The position numbers were made by a program, and so were the translations under genes. Shown in pieces: positions 17,564 through 27,134 of a DNA stretch of 64,000 nt. The first letter of the stretch is position 1. The number at the start of each line of letters is the position of its first letter. Under the pieces are notes generated by a model. The model was not told where the DNA came from and searched no databases. It saw only the letters and a program-made list of their open reading frames with translations. Source of the stretch: Pseudomonas segetis (GTDB lineage Bacteria > Pseudomonadota > Gammaproteobacteria > Pseudomonadales > Pseudomonadaceae); NCBI RefSeq assembly GCF_900188155.1, contig NZ_FZOG01000007.1, positions 62,001 through 126,000 of the forward strand, given 5' to 3'.

Positions 17564-17573
17564 AACAACAACA
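17564..17573 (+). promoter_or_regulatory. Hfq/Crc catabolite-repression motif at the atoE leader
   Basis: AACAACAACA lies 11 bases before the atoE ATG and contains the AANAANAA pattern bound by Hfq and Crc in pseudomonads. A site touching the ribosome binding region is in the classic position for blocking translation of a catabolic transporter when better carbon sources are present. Confidence 0.6.
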
Positions 17574-17584
17574 TAGGATCGACC

Positions 17585-18925
17585 ATGCTTTCATCAATTA
17601 CCACCTTGAGCGTAAAGCTTGTCCAGCGCTACCTGCCCTCACCTTTTGTCTTCGCCATTCTGCTGAGCCTGATCGTGCTGGTCGCCAGTATGCTCAGCAC
17701 CGGCCAGAGCCTGCCGCAGATGGCCCAACACTGGGGCGGCGGTTTCTGGAACCTGTTGACCTTTGCCATGCAGATGGCCCTCATCCTGGTCACAGGCCAT
17801 GCCCTGGCCAGCGCGCCCCTGATCCACCGCTTGCTTGGCGCCCTTGCTCGCGTCGCGAAGTCGCCTGGCCAAGCCATTGTTCTGGTGACCTTGGTGGCCT
17901 TGGCTGGCGCCTGGATCAACTGGGGTTTTGGCTTGGTCATTGGTGCGGTTTTCGCCCGCGCCCTGGCGCGTGAGGTCAAGGGCGTTGATTATCCACTGCT
18001 GGTGGCTTCCGCATATTCTGGCTTCCTGATCTGGCACGGCGGCCTGTCCGGCTCGATCCCGCTGTCGCTGGCCACCGGCGGTGCCGATCTGTCGCGGATG
18101 ACCGGCGGCGTTGTGACCTCGGCCATTGGCGTGGGCGAAACCCTGTTCACGCCGATGAACCTGACCATTATTGCCCTGCTGGTTATCGGCCTGCCTTTAC
18201 TCAACCGAGCGATGCATCCCGCCCTTCCGAAGGTTGCAGACCCAAGCCTTTTGGTGGATGCCGAAGACTCGGCACTGCCACGCGAAACGCCAGCACAGCG
18301 CCTGGATGACAGCCGTATCCTCAACCTGATCATTGTTGCGGTCGCGGTAATCTATTTCACCTATTACTTCATCAATAACGGCCTTGCCCTCAGCCTCAAT
18401 ATCGTTATTGGCCTGTTCCTCTTTGTTGGCCTGTTCCTGCATGGCTCGCCTGAGCGCTATATGCGAGCGGTACAAGATGGCATTGGCGGCATCAGTGGCA
18501 TTGTCATCCAGTTTCCGTTCTATGCCGGGATCATGGGCATGATGGTTGGTGCAAATGCCGATGGCATCTCACTAGGCAAGCAGGTCACCGATGCATTTGT
18601 CACCTGGTCGAACGCTGACACCTTCCCGGTGCTGGCCTTCCTCAGCGCTGGCTTGGTCAACGTCTTCGTACCATCCGGTGGTGGCCAGTGGGCGGTCCAA
18701 GGCCCAATCATGCTGCCTGCGGGCCAGGCACTTGGGGTTGCACCGGCGGTAACCGCAATGGCCATTGCCTGGGGCGACGCCTGGACGAATATGATCCAAC
18801 CCTTCTGGGCCTTGCCGTTGCTTGGCATCGCCGGGCTGGGTGCTCGCGACATCATGGGCTATTGTCTGCTGATGCTGGTCTACTCGGGCATTGTCATCTC
18901 AGGTTGCTTGTATTTTTTCGGCTGA
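17585..18925 (+). CDS. atoE: Short-chain fatty acid transporter (AtoE family)
   Basis: A 446-residue polytopic inner-membrane protein of the SCFA_trans family (PF02667), with about a dozen hydrophobic segments. Diagnostic stretches are the start (LVQRYLPSPFVFAILL), the WINWGFGLVIGA segment, LIWHGGLSGSIPLSLA and, near the C-terminus, FVPSGGGQWAVQGPI with a Trp-rich pore-like motif. It probably imports acetoacetate or butyrate-like acids. It stands 130 bases upstream of the two CoA-transferase genes, as in ato-type clusters, so the substrate imported is likely activated by them. Its leader carries a Crc-type motif. Confidence 0.9.
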   Translation: MLSSITTLSVKLVQRYLPSPFVFAILLSLIVLVASMLSTGQSLPQMAQHWGGGFWNLLTFAMQMALILVTGHALASAPLIHRLLGALARVAKSPGQAIVLVTLVALAGAWINWGFGLVIGAVFARALAREVKGVDYPLLVASAYSGFLIWHGGLSGSIPLSLATGGADLSRMTGGVVTSAIGVGETLFTPMNLTIIALLVIGLPLLNRAMHPALPKVADPSLLVDAEDSALPRETPAQRLDDSRILNLIIVAVAVIYFTYYFINNGLALSLNIVIGLFLFVGLFLHGSPERYMRAVQDGIGGISGIVIQFPFYAGIMGMMVGANADGISLGKQVTDAFVTWSNADTFPVLAFLSAGLVNVFVPSGGGQWAVQGPIMLPAGQALGVAPAVTAMAIAWGDAWTNMIQPFWALPLLGIAGLGARDIMGYCLLMLVYSGIVISGCLYFFG

Positions 18926-19055
18926 TAAAGCCCTTCTAGAGAACAGCAACAAAAGTCGGCGGATTGCTAGTAAATGTCGCTGCAGGTCAAGCCGCCGCAG
19001 CCCGGTTAACCTCTACTTATGGACCTAGCCGGGCACTCATCGAGGAGTTAATCAA

Positions 19056-19754
19056 ATGAATAAAATCTACCCCAACGCCCAAGAGGCTCTCGCCGGATTG
19101 GTTGAAGACGGCATGACCCTGGCGGTCGGCGGTTTTGGCTTGTGCGGGATTCCCGAGGCGCTGATTGCAGCACTGCGCGAGACCGGCAAACGCAAACTGA
19201 CAGTGATCAGCAACAACGCCGGGGTCGACGGTTTTGGCCTGGGGCTTCTGCTTGAAAGCCGGCAAATCAGCAAGATGATTTCTTCCTATGTCGGCGAGAA
19301 CAAGGAGTTCGAGCGCCAGTACCTTGCCGGCGAGCTTGAGCTCGAATTCACCCCGCAAGGCACCCTGGCTGAAAAGCTGCGGGCAGGCGGCGCTGGCATC
19401 CCTGCGTTCTACACCAAGACGGGCTACGGCACGCTGGTTGCCGAAGGCAAGGAAACCCGCGAGTTTGACGGCGAGTGGTATGTGATGGAGCGGTCACTGA
19501 CCGCTGATATCGCCCTGGTCAAGGCCTGGAAAGCCGACAAGTCAGGAAACTTGGTGTTCAGCAAGACGGCGCGTAACTTCAACCCACTGGCCGCAGCCGC
19601 AGGCAAGGTTTGCATTGTCGAGGTAGAGGAAATCGTCGAAACCGGCGAGCTTGAGGCAGACCATATCCATCTGCCGGGTATCTACGTACAGCGTCTGGTG
19701 CTCAATAAGTCGCCGGAAAAACGCATCGAACAACGCACACTGCGGAGCGCTTAA
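19056..19754 (+). CDS. scoA: 3-Oxoacid CoA-transferase subunit A
   Basis: A 232-residue alpha subunit of a family I CoA-transferase. It carries the glycine-rich GGFGLCGIPE near residue 22, SNNAGVDGFGLG, and GGAGIPAFYTKTGYGT. With subunit B it moves CoA from succinyl-CoA (or another donor) to acetoacetate. GAGGAG precedes the ATG at about nine bases. The closest recalled P. aeruginosa proteins are DhcA/DhcB (dehydrocarnitine) and AtoD/ScoA; which substrate is used here cannot be fixed from sequence, but the AtoE and HMG-CoA lyase neighbours favour acetoacetate. Confidence 0.92.
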   Translation: MNKIYPNAQEALAGLVEDGMTLAVGGFGLCGIPEALIAALRETGKRKLTVISNNAGVDGFGLGLLLESRQISKMISSYVGENKEFERQYLAGELELEFTPQGTLAEKLRAGGAGIPAFYTKTGYGTLVAEGKETREFDGEWYVMERSLTADIALVKAWKADKSGNLVFSKTARNFNPLAAAAGKVCIVEVEEIVETGELEADHIHLPGIYVQRLVLNKSPEKRIEQRTLRSA

Positions 19755-19756
19755 TC

Positions 19757-20389
19757 ATGGCCTGGACACGTGAACAAATGGCGCAACGCGCCGCACAGGA
19801 GCTCAACGACGGCTTCTACGTAAACCTTGGCATCGGCCTGCCAACCCTGGTTGCCAACTACATCCCGCAAGGCATGGACGTGTGGCTGCAAAGCGAAAAC
19901 GGCCTGATGGGCATCGGCCCTTTCCCTACCGAAGCCGAAGTCGACCCCGACCTGATCAACGCAGGCAAACAAACCATTACCACCCTGCCCGGCAGCGCTT
20001 TTTTTGATAGCGCCGCAAGCTTTGCGATGATCCGCGGCGGCCACATCAACCTGTCGATCCTGGGCGCGATGCAGGTTTCTGAAAAAGGTGATCTGGCCAA
20101 CTGGATGATTCCCGGCAAGATGGTTAAGGGCATGGGCGGCGCCATGGATCTGGTCGCCGGGGTCAAGCGTGTGGTGGTGCTGATGGAGCACACCGCCAAA
20201 GGTGGCGCCCACAAGATTCTACCCAACTGCGACTTGCCGCTGACAGGCGTCGGCGTGGTTGACCGTATCATTACCGACCTTGCGGTGCTTGATGTGACCG
20301 AACAAGGCATGCGCGTCGTTGAGCTGGCCGATGGTGTCAGCTTTGAAGAGCTGCAAGCTGCGACCGGCTGCACCTTGTTGCGCGACTGA
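19757..20389 (+). CDS. scoB: 3-Oxoacid CoA-transferase subunit B
   Basis: A 210-residue beta subunit holding the catalytic Glu47 in the SENGLMGIGPFP motif, which forms the glutamyl-CoA thioester. It also shows LGIGLPTLVANYIPQG and GGHINLSILGAMQVSEKGDLANW. Two bases separate it from scoA, so the subunits are co-translated in equal amounts. A strong bidirectional terminator follows at once, closing the atoE-scoAB unit. Acetoacetyl-CoA made here needs a thiolase; no dedicated one follows scoB, unlike many ato operons. Confidence 0.93.
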   Translation: MAWTREQMAQRAAQELNDGFYVNLGIGLPTLVANYIPQGMDVWLQSENGLMGIGPFPTEAEVDPDLINAGKQTITTLPGSAFFDSAASFAMIRGGHINLSILGAMQVSEKGDLANWMIPGKMVKGMGGAMDLVAGVKRVVVLMEHTAKGGAHKILPNCDLPLTGVGVVDRIITDLAVLDVTEQGMRVVELADGVSFEELQAATGCTLLRD

Positions 20390-20408
20390 ACAGCCTCGCC
20401 CTGACAGC

Positions 20409-20434
20409 AAAAAGCCCGGCATGCCGGGCTTTTT
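20409..20434. terminator. Bidirectional terminator between scoB and pilU-like gene
   Basis: AAAAAGCCCGGC (20409-20420) pairs with GCCGGGCTTTTT (20423-20434). GC-rich core flanked by A and T runs makes it an intrinsic terminator in both directions for the two convergent genes. Confidence 0.92.
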
Positions 20435-20482
20435 GTTGCGCTGCTTGAAAACCGGCTTAAGTAGACTCGCGGTTTTCGGGCA

Positions 20483-21697
20483 TTAGATACCTTGCCTGCC
20501 CGGATCTTCCGGCGGGGTATCCACTTCAATGTCTTCAAGCTTCAACTCAAGTCCCCAGTCGGCTGCATCAGCAGTCGGTGCAGGTTTTGCCTGGGCAACC
20601 GGCGCCGCTGCCGGGGTTGCTGCAGGCGCAGCGGGTGTTTCGCGATAGAGCTTCAACTTAAGCCGAACGTTGTTTGCAGAATCGGCGTTTTTAACTGCCT
20701 CTTCCTCATCAATCGCACCTTGATTAACCAAGTCGATCAAGGCCTGATCGAAGGTCTGCATGCCCAGGTTTTTCGATTTCTCCATGATTTCCTTGATCTC
20801 GGAGAACTCGTTGCGCTTGATCAGATCGCGCACCGTCGGCGTGCCCAATAGCACTTCGACCGCCGCGCGCCGCTTGCCGTCCGTGGTCTTGACCAGCCGC
20901 TGGGACACGAACGCCTTGAGGTTGTTACCCAGATCATTCAGCAGTTGCGGCCGGCGGTCTTCGGGGAAGAAGTTGATAATCCGGTCGAGCGCCTGATTGG
21001 CGTTGTTGGCGTGTAAGGTGGAAATAGCCAAATGACCGGTATCGGCAAATGCCAGCGCGTGCTCCATGGTTTCGCGGTCACGAATCTCGCCGATAAGGAT
21101 CACATCCGGTGCCTGGCGCAGGGTGTTTTTCAGCGCCGCATGGAAGCTGCGCGTATCAACGCCGACTTCACGCTGGTTGATGATCGACTTCTTGTGCCGG
21201 TGCACGTATTCAACCGGGTCTTCAATGGTGATGATATGCCCGCCACTGTTGCGATTGCGGTAATCAATCAAGGCCGCCAGCGAGGTCGACTTGCCTGAAC
21301 CGGTGCCGCCGACAAACAAAACCAGGCCACGTTTTTCCATCACGGTACTGAGCAGCACTTCTGGCAGTTTCAGGTCTTCAAACTTGGGAATATCGAGCTT
21401 GATGTTCCGCGCCACGATCGAGACTTCATTGCGCTGCTTGAAGATATTGATCCGAAAGCGCCCCACTCCCGGCACAGACATCGCCAGGTTCATTTCCAGC
21501 TCACGCTCGAACTCTTCACGCTGGGCAACGTCCATGATGGCATCCGCCACCGCAGCAATATCGCCAGGCTTTAACGGCTCTGCGCTCAAGGCCTTGAGCA
21601 TGCCGTTGAACTTGGCGCAAGGCGGAGCCCCTGTCGACAGGTACAAATCAGAGCCGTCTTGGCTGGCCAGAATTTTGAGTAACGATTGAATGTCCAT
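20483..21697 (-). CDS. PilT/PilU-family type IV pilus retraction ATPase
   Basis: A 404-residue hexameric secretion ATPase of the PilU branch. Walker A GGTGSGKS is at 130-137, followed by IEDPVEYVHRHKKSIINQREVG (Asp box region, given here in family context), the Walker B DVILIGEIRD and the His box DTGHLAISTLHA. It would power pilus retraction alongside PilT, at the inner-membrane base of the pilus. No pilT lies next to it, unlike the usual pilTU pair. The C-terminus extends past the family core with a Pro/Ala-rich linker and an acidic tail (LELKLEDIEVDTPPEDPG). I start at the ATG at 21697 because MDIQSLLKILASQDGSDLYL matches the family; 29 upstream in-frame codons do not. Confidence 0.88.
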   Translation of the reverse strand: MDIQSLLKILASQDGSDLYLSTGAPPCAKFNGMLKALSAEPLKPGDIAAVADAIMDVAQREEFERELEMNLAMSVPGVGRFRINIFKQRNEVSIVARNIKLDIPKFEDLKLPEVLLSTVMEKRGLVLFVGGTGSGKSTSLAALIDYRNRNSGGHIITIEDPVEYVHRHKKSIINQREVGVDTRSFHAALKNTLRQAPDVILIGEIRDRETMEHALAFADTGHLAISTLHANNANQALDRIINFFPEDRRPQLLNDLGNNLKAFVSQRLVKTTDGKRRAAVEVLLGTPTVRDLIKRNEFSEIKEIMEKSKNLGMQTFDQALIDLVNQGAIDEEEAVKNADSANNVRLKLKLYRETPAAPAATPAAAPVAQAKPAPTADAADWGLELKLEDIEVDTPPEDPGRQGI

Positions 21698-21863
21698 GTG
21701 TGCGTCCGCAAGACAGGTTCTATAACAGTAGGCGAGTTCTGAGGGTCGATAACTCCAGTGTGCAGCCCCCAGATTCACTGCCATCTAGATGTTCGCCGGG
21801 ATAATTTCAGCGATTTGCTAAATACTGGCACAATACGGCGCATGAACCTGTGAGGAACCGCCC

Positions 21864-22142
21864 ATGGCCAAAGCAATGGCTAAACATATTTTGGTGAAAA
21901 CTGAAGCCGAAGCGGCTCAACTGAAGAAACGCCTGGCTGCGGGCGAAGCGTTCGACGTACTGGCGCGCAAGTACTCGACTTGCCCTTCGGGCAAGCGTGG
22001 TGGTGATCTGGGCGAGGTTCGCCCGGGGCAAATGGTCCGTGCGATCGATCAGGTGATCTTCAAAAAGCCGCTACGCGAAGTCCATGGCCCGATCAAAAGC
22101 CAGTTTGGTTACCACCTTGTTCAGGTGTTTTTCCGCGACTGA
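21864..22142 (+). CDS. ppiC: Parvulin-type peptidyl-prolyl isomerase
   Basis: A 92-residue cytoplasmic parvulin, essentially one PpiC domain: AKHILVKTEAEA at the start, FDVLARKYSTCPSGKRGGDLG, and a C-terminal GPIKSQFGYHLVQV with the conserved His. It speeds cis/trans isomerisation of X-Pro bonds. GAGG lies about ten bases before the ATG. A second ATG four codons in is also possible. It is a single gene with its own terminator. Confidence 0.94.
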   Translation: MAKAMAKHILVKTEAEAAQLKKRLAAGEAFDVLARKYSTCPSGKRGGDLGEVRPGQMVRAIDQVIFKKPLREVHGPIKSQFGYHLVQVFFRD

Positions 22143-22150
22143 TCCCCCTC

Positions 22151-22172
22151 AACGCCCACAAATGCGGGCGTT
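22151..22172 (+). terminator. Terminator after ppiC
   Basis: AACGCCC (22151-22157) and GGGCGTT (22166-22172) form a seven-pair stem with an eight-base loop ending in TTT, nine bases after the ppiC stop. Confidence 0.75.
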
Positions 22173-22210
22173 TGGGTCGTAAGCCAAGTCAGAATCAGGA
22201 GGCGACTGGA

Positions 22211-22609
22211 TTATTTCTCCAACTCTTGCAACGCCTCATCCAGTTCCTCACGGGCCTCGGCGAGTTTTTCCTTACGTTTGTTGATCTTTTCAAGATCGCC
22301 TTTCTTCATGGCTTCATCAAGATCGGACTTGCGTTCGCTGACTTCGTGCTTGGCGTCAAGAACGGCCTTTTCACGGTCTTTCCTAAGCGATTCATCGGTA
22401 CAGTTTTCATTGATTTCACTGAGCGCTTTTTCCAAACCAGCCTGCTGGTTGGTATTGCCGTGGGATTTTGCAAACTCCAGTTTCTCGATGATGTCCTGCT
22501 TCTTGGCGGCACAACCCTTGAGGGTTTCAGGCGCCTGCTCGGCAGCAATCACCGGCACAGCCAATAGGCTGCACAGGGTCAAGATCGACAAGGGGGTAAA
22601 AATTTTCAT
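22211..22609 (-). CDS. DUF1090 family periplasmic protein (YqjC-like)
   Basis: A 132-residue exported protein: a signal peptide of about 22 residues (hydrophobic core, Ala-Ala at the predicted cut), then a highly charged, almost purely alpha-helical body with heptad character (KKGDLEKINKRKEKLAEARE), and two Cys (GCAAKK and ENCTDE) that could bond in the periplasm. This matches DUF1090/YqjC. Enterobacteria carry it in a yqjCDE stress operon; here it is alone. Function is unknown. It converges with ppiC. Confidence 0.85.
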   Translation of the reverse strand: MKIFTPLSILTLCSLLAVPVIAAEQAPETLKGCAAKKQDIIEKLEFAKSHGNTNQQAGLEKALSEINENCTDESLRKDREKAVLDAKHEVSERKSDLDEAMKKGDLEKINKRKEKLAEAREELDEALQELEK

Positions 22610-23051
22610 AAAAGATCCATCTAGAATAACAATAGGTGCGATGCGCTAACGCATGCTCAACAAGTGTCATGCTAGCAGGCCCCAGCCCCCAAAGGGACAT
22701 CATCTCGCACGCTTGCGTAGCAGGAATTTGTTTATATTTCCGGATGTTGACCCAAGTCAGCCCATAAACAAACAGCCCGCCATTAAGGCGAGCGATTTGA
22801 TAGCACCAACAATCCCGTTGCCTGCCACCGTGCAACTGTAGTCTCACCTATGCGACAATAGGCGTAATGTCTGGCATCACCCCCGCATTCATTTCCCAGC
22901 AGCTCAGCCAACCTGTGCCGACGCTGCTCTTTTAGTATGCACGCTGGATCGACTCAAGCTCCGGCCGGAGCTGACTGGAAAAGCCAGGTTTTGGTATCAA
23001 ATGGGTATCAGGCCAATCCAGACACATCTAAGTTATTGATAGGTAAGCCCT
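22610..23051. other. Long spacer between DUF1090 gene and ybiT
   Basis: These 442 bases hold the divergent promoters of the flanking genes but no credible coding frame. A perfect 16-base palindrome, AGCTCCGGCCGGAGCT, lies at 22957-22972, about 80 bases before ybiT, and a smaller ATGCG-CTAA-CGCAT hairpin lies near 22639. The ybiT message may therefore have a structured leader. I could not identify a convincing -35/-10 pair. Confidence 0.5.
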
Positions 23052-24641
23052 TTGATCTCCACCGCTAACATCACCATGCAGTTCGGCGCCAAGCCACTGT
23101 TCGAGAACGTTTCCGTCAAATTTGGCAACGGCAACCGCTATGGCCTGATCGGTGCCAATGGCTGTGGCAAGTCGACCTTCATGAAGATCCTCGGTGATGA
23201 TCTTGAACCGTCGAGCGGCCAGGTGATGCTTGAGCCAAACGTACGCCTGGGTAAGCTTCGCCAGGACCAATTCGCCTACGAAGAATTCAACGTGATCGAT
23301 ACCGTGATCATGGGCCACGCCGAGTTGTGGCGGGTCAAGGCTGAGCGTGACCGAATCTACTCGCTGGCTGAAATGACCGAAGAAGACGGCATGGCTGTCG
23401 CCGAGTTGGAAACCGAGTTCGCGGAAATGGACGGCTACACCGCCGAATCCCGCGCTGGCGAGTTGTTGCTTGGCCTGGGCATTCCGCTGGCCCAGCACTT
23501 TGGTCCGATGAGCGAAGTAGCACCAGGCTGGAAGCTGCGGGTATTGCTGGCCCAGGCGTTGTTCTCCGACCCGGATGTGTTGCTGCTCGACGAACCGACC
23601 AACCACCTGGATATCAACACCATCCGCTGGCTGGAGAACATTCTCACGGCGCGTAACAGCACCATGATCATCATTTCTCACGACCGTCACTTCCTCAACA
23701 GCGTCTGCACCCACATGGCGGACCTGGATTACGGCGAACTACGCCTGTTCCCGGGTAACTACGATGAGTACATGACAGCGGCGACCCAATCGCGCGAACA
23801 GTTGCTCGCCGACAACGCCAAGAAGAAGGCACAGATCAGCGAACTGCAAAGTTTCGTTAGCCGCTTCTCGGCCAACGCCTCGAAAGCCAAGCAAGCCACT
23901 TCACGCGCCAAGCAGATCGACAAGATCCAACTGGCTGAAGTCAAGCCGTCGAGCCGTATCAGCCCGTTTATCCGCTTTGAACAGACTAAAAAACTGCATC
24001 GTCAGGCAGTGACTGTCGAGCACATGGCCAAGGGGTTTGATGGCAAGACCTTGTTCAAGAACTTCAGTTTTACCGTTGAAGCGGGTGAGCGCGTGGCGAT
24101 CATCGGCCCTAACGGTATCGGCAAGACCACCCTGCTGCGCACCCTGATGGGTGAACTGACGCCGGACGCAGGCTCGGTGAAGTGGACGGAAAGCGCTGAG
24201 CTGGGTTACTACGCCCAGGACCATGCCCATGACTTTGAAGATGACCTCACGCTGTTTGAGTGGATGGGTCAATGGACTCAAGGCGGTGAGCAACTGGTAC
24301 GCGGTACCTTGGGCCGCATGCTGTTCTCCAACGATGACATCCTCAAGTCAGTCAAGGTGATCTCCGGTGGAGAGCAAGGCCGCATGCTGTTCGGCAAGCT
24401 GATCCTCAACAAGCCTAACGTGCTGATCATGGATGAACCGACCAACCACTTGGACATGGAATCCATCGAAGCCCTCAACCTGGCGCTGGAAAACTACCCG
24501 GGTACGCTGATTTTCGTCAGCCACGACCGTGAGTTCGTAGGCTCGCTGGCCACCCGTATCATCGAGCTGAGCGACAGCGGCGTGACCGACTTTAGCGGCA
24601 CCTACGATGATTACCTGCGTAGCCAGGGCGTTATCGTCTAA
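23052..24641 (+). CDS. ybiT: ABC-F ATPase, YbiT type
   Basis: A 529-residue soluble protein with two ABC ATPase domains and no membrane segments. First Walker A GANGCGKS, first Walker B LLLDEPTNHLD; second GPNGIGKT and LIMDEPTNHLD; between them a charged P-site tRNA interaction linker (about residues 240-310). ABC-F proteins act on the ribosome. The start is TTG at 23052: TTG-ATC-TCC-ACC gives MISTANITMQFG, matching the family N-terminus, with AGGTAAG just upstream; the next ATG is nine codons in and would cut the conserved first strand. A strong terminator follows. Confidence 0.93.
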   Translation: MISTANITMQFGAKPLFENVSVKFGNGNRYGLIGANGCGKSTFMKILGDDLEPSSGQVMLEPNVRLGKLRQDQFAYEEFNVIDTVIMGHAELWRVKAERDRIYSLAEMTEEDGMAVAELETEFAEMDGYTAESRAGELLLGLGIPLAQHFGPMSEVAPGWKLRVLLAQALFSDPDVLLLDEPTNHLDINTIRWLENILTARNSTMIIISHDRHFLNSVCTHMADLDYGELRLFPGNYDEYMTAATQSREQLLADNAKKKAQISELQSFVSRFSANASKAKQATSRAKQIDKIQLAEVKPSSRISPFIRFEQTKKLHRQAVTVEHMAKGFDGKTLFKNFSFTVEAGERVAIIGPNGIGKTTLLRTLMGELTPDAGSVKWTESAELGYYAQDHAHDFEDDLTLFEWMGQWTQGGEQLVRGTLGRMLFSNDDILKSVKVISGGEQGRMLFGKLILNKPNVLIMDEPTNHLDMESIEALNLALENYPGTLIFVSHDREFVGSLATRIIELSDSGVTDFSGTYDDYLRSQGVIV

Positions 24642-24655
24642 GCGCCCTGCTCTAC

Positions 24656-24690
24656 AGCAAAAAGCCCGCTCTTGTAGCGGGCTTTTTGCT
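24656..24690. terminator. Strong terminator after ybiT
   Basis: AGCAAAAAGCCCGCT (24656-24670) and AGCGGGCTTTTTGCT (24676-24690) form a perfect 15-pair stem with loop CTTGT; A and T runs on both sides allow termination in either direction. Confidence 0.93.
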
Positions 24691-24714
24691 GCGTGTATGA
24701 CTTGGGCAGCTAGG

Positions 24715-24795
24715 CTATTGGCGGACAGAAAAGCGCTGTCCGTCCTACGACACCCGTAGGGCGTGACAACGCGAAGCTTGTCCACCATGGGCAGA
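24715..24795. repeat. Decayed extragenic palindromic repeat
   Basis: Two adjacent hairpins, CGGACAG-N7-CTGTCCG (24722-24742) and CCTACG-N5-CGTAGG (24744-24760), are followed by GGGCGTGACAACGCGAAGC and TTGTCCACCATGGGC. The composition recalls the CGTAGGGCGGATAACGC family of extragenic repeats in Pseudomonas and relatives, with substitutions that spoil the last stem. Only one copy is in this window. Confidence 0.5.
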
Positions 24796-24839
24796 CGATG
24801 ATCAAGGTCCATCGCCAATAATTCTTTCCCAATAAAAAA

Positions 24840-24857
24840 GGCCACCCGAAGGTGGCC
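24840..24857 (-). terminator. Terminator of the sdh-suc operon (after sucD)
   Basis: On the minus strand GGCCACC-TTCG-GGTGGCC, a seven-pair stem with an extra-stable UUCG loop, is followed by TTTTTTA. It lies 21 bases past the sucD stop. Confidence 0.93.
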
Positions 24858-24878
24858 TCTTTCCAGACAAAAAAGCGA

Positions 24879-25765
24879 TTATGCTTTTTTGACTTCCCAA
24901 CCAGTCAGCTCAGCCAGGGCTTTGCCGATGTCAGCCAGGGAACGCACGGTTTTAACGCCAGCGTCTTGCAGGGCAGCAAACTTCTCGTCTGCAGTGCCCT
25001 TGCCGCCAGAGATGATTGCACCAGCGTGACCCATACGCTTGCCCGCAGGAGCGGTAACACCAGCGATGTAGGAAACGACAGGCTTGGTCACATTGGCCTT
25101 GATGTAGGCAGCGGCTTCTTCTTCAGCCGAACCGCCGATCTCACCGATCATAACGATCGCTTCGGTCTTTGGATCTTCCTGGAACAGCTTCAGGATGTCG
25201 ATGAAGTTGGAGCCTGGGATCGGGTCACCACCGATACCAACGCAAGTCGACTGACCGAAACCGGCGTCAGTAGTCTGCTTGACAGCTTCGTAAGTCAGGG
25301 TGCCGGAGCGCGACACGATACCGACTTTGCCTGGCAAGTGGATATGGCCTGGCATGATGCCGATCTTGCACTCGCCCGGAGTGATAACACCTGGGCAGTT
25401 AGGACCGATCAGGACAACGCCCAGCTCGTCACACTTAACCTTGGCTTCAAGCATGTCGATAGTAGCAATACCTTCGGTAATGCAAACGATCAGCTTGATA
25501 CCGCCCATTGCTGCTTCCAGGATCGAGTCCTTGCAGAATGGGGCAGGTACGTAGATAACGCTGGCAGTAGCGCCAGTGGTTTCTACAGCTTCTTTAACAG
25601 TGTTGAACACTGGCAGGCCCAGGTGAGTTGAACCACCCTTGCCTGGAGTCACGCCGCCAACCATTTGGGTGCCGTAGGCGATGGCTTGTTCGGAGTGGAA
25701 GGTACCCTGCGAGCCGGTGAAGCCCTGGCAGATTACTTTGGTATCTTTATTGATCAGGACGCTCA

Positions 25766-25766
<1 letters not shown>
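24879..25766 (-). CDS. sucD: Succinyl-CoA synthetase alpha subunit
   Basis: A 295-residue subunit of ADP-forming succinate-CoA ligase, which makes ATP (or GTP) from succinyl-CoA in the TCA cycle. The CoA-binding Rossmann start (VICQGFTGSQGTFHSEQAI) and the phosphohistidine His247 in GKRMGHAGAI are in place. Its ATG shares a base with the sucC stop (TAATG), ensuring paired synthesis. It is the last gene before the operon terminator. Confidence 0.97.
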
Positions 25767-26932
<1,166 letters not shown>

Positions 26933-27090
26933 GCTTGTCTACCGTCTTCGTTTAGGTATTGCGCATTCGGTGCTGCAATTTAATGCCGCACCACCTGTGA
27001 CCGCCATCTTGAGCAGTCCGACGTACATTCCGCGCTTGACCGGAGTCAAACACGGGCAGTAGTCGTGGTTCTTTTTGTCCAGTAACCGAT

Positions 27091-27113
27091 GGGCCTGCCG
27101 TGTAGGCAGACCC
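27091..27113 (-). other. Intercistronic hairpin between lpdG and sucC
   Basis: GGGCCTGCC (27091-27099) and GGCAGACCC (27105-27113) pair with one mismatch around GTGTA, 22 bases past the lpdG stop. There is no U tract. Probably an mRNA-stability or processing element in the sdh-suc transcript. Confidence 0.55.
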
Positions 27114-27134
27114 AGGGGTTAATAGTCAGTTCAC

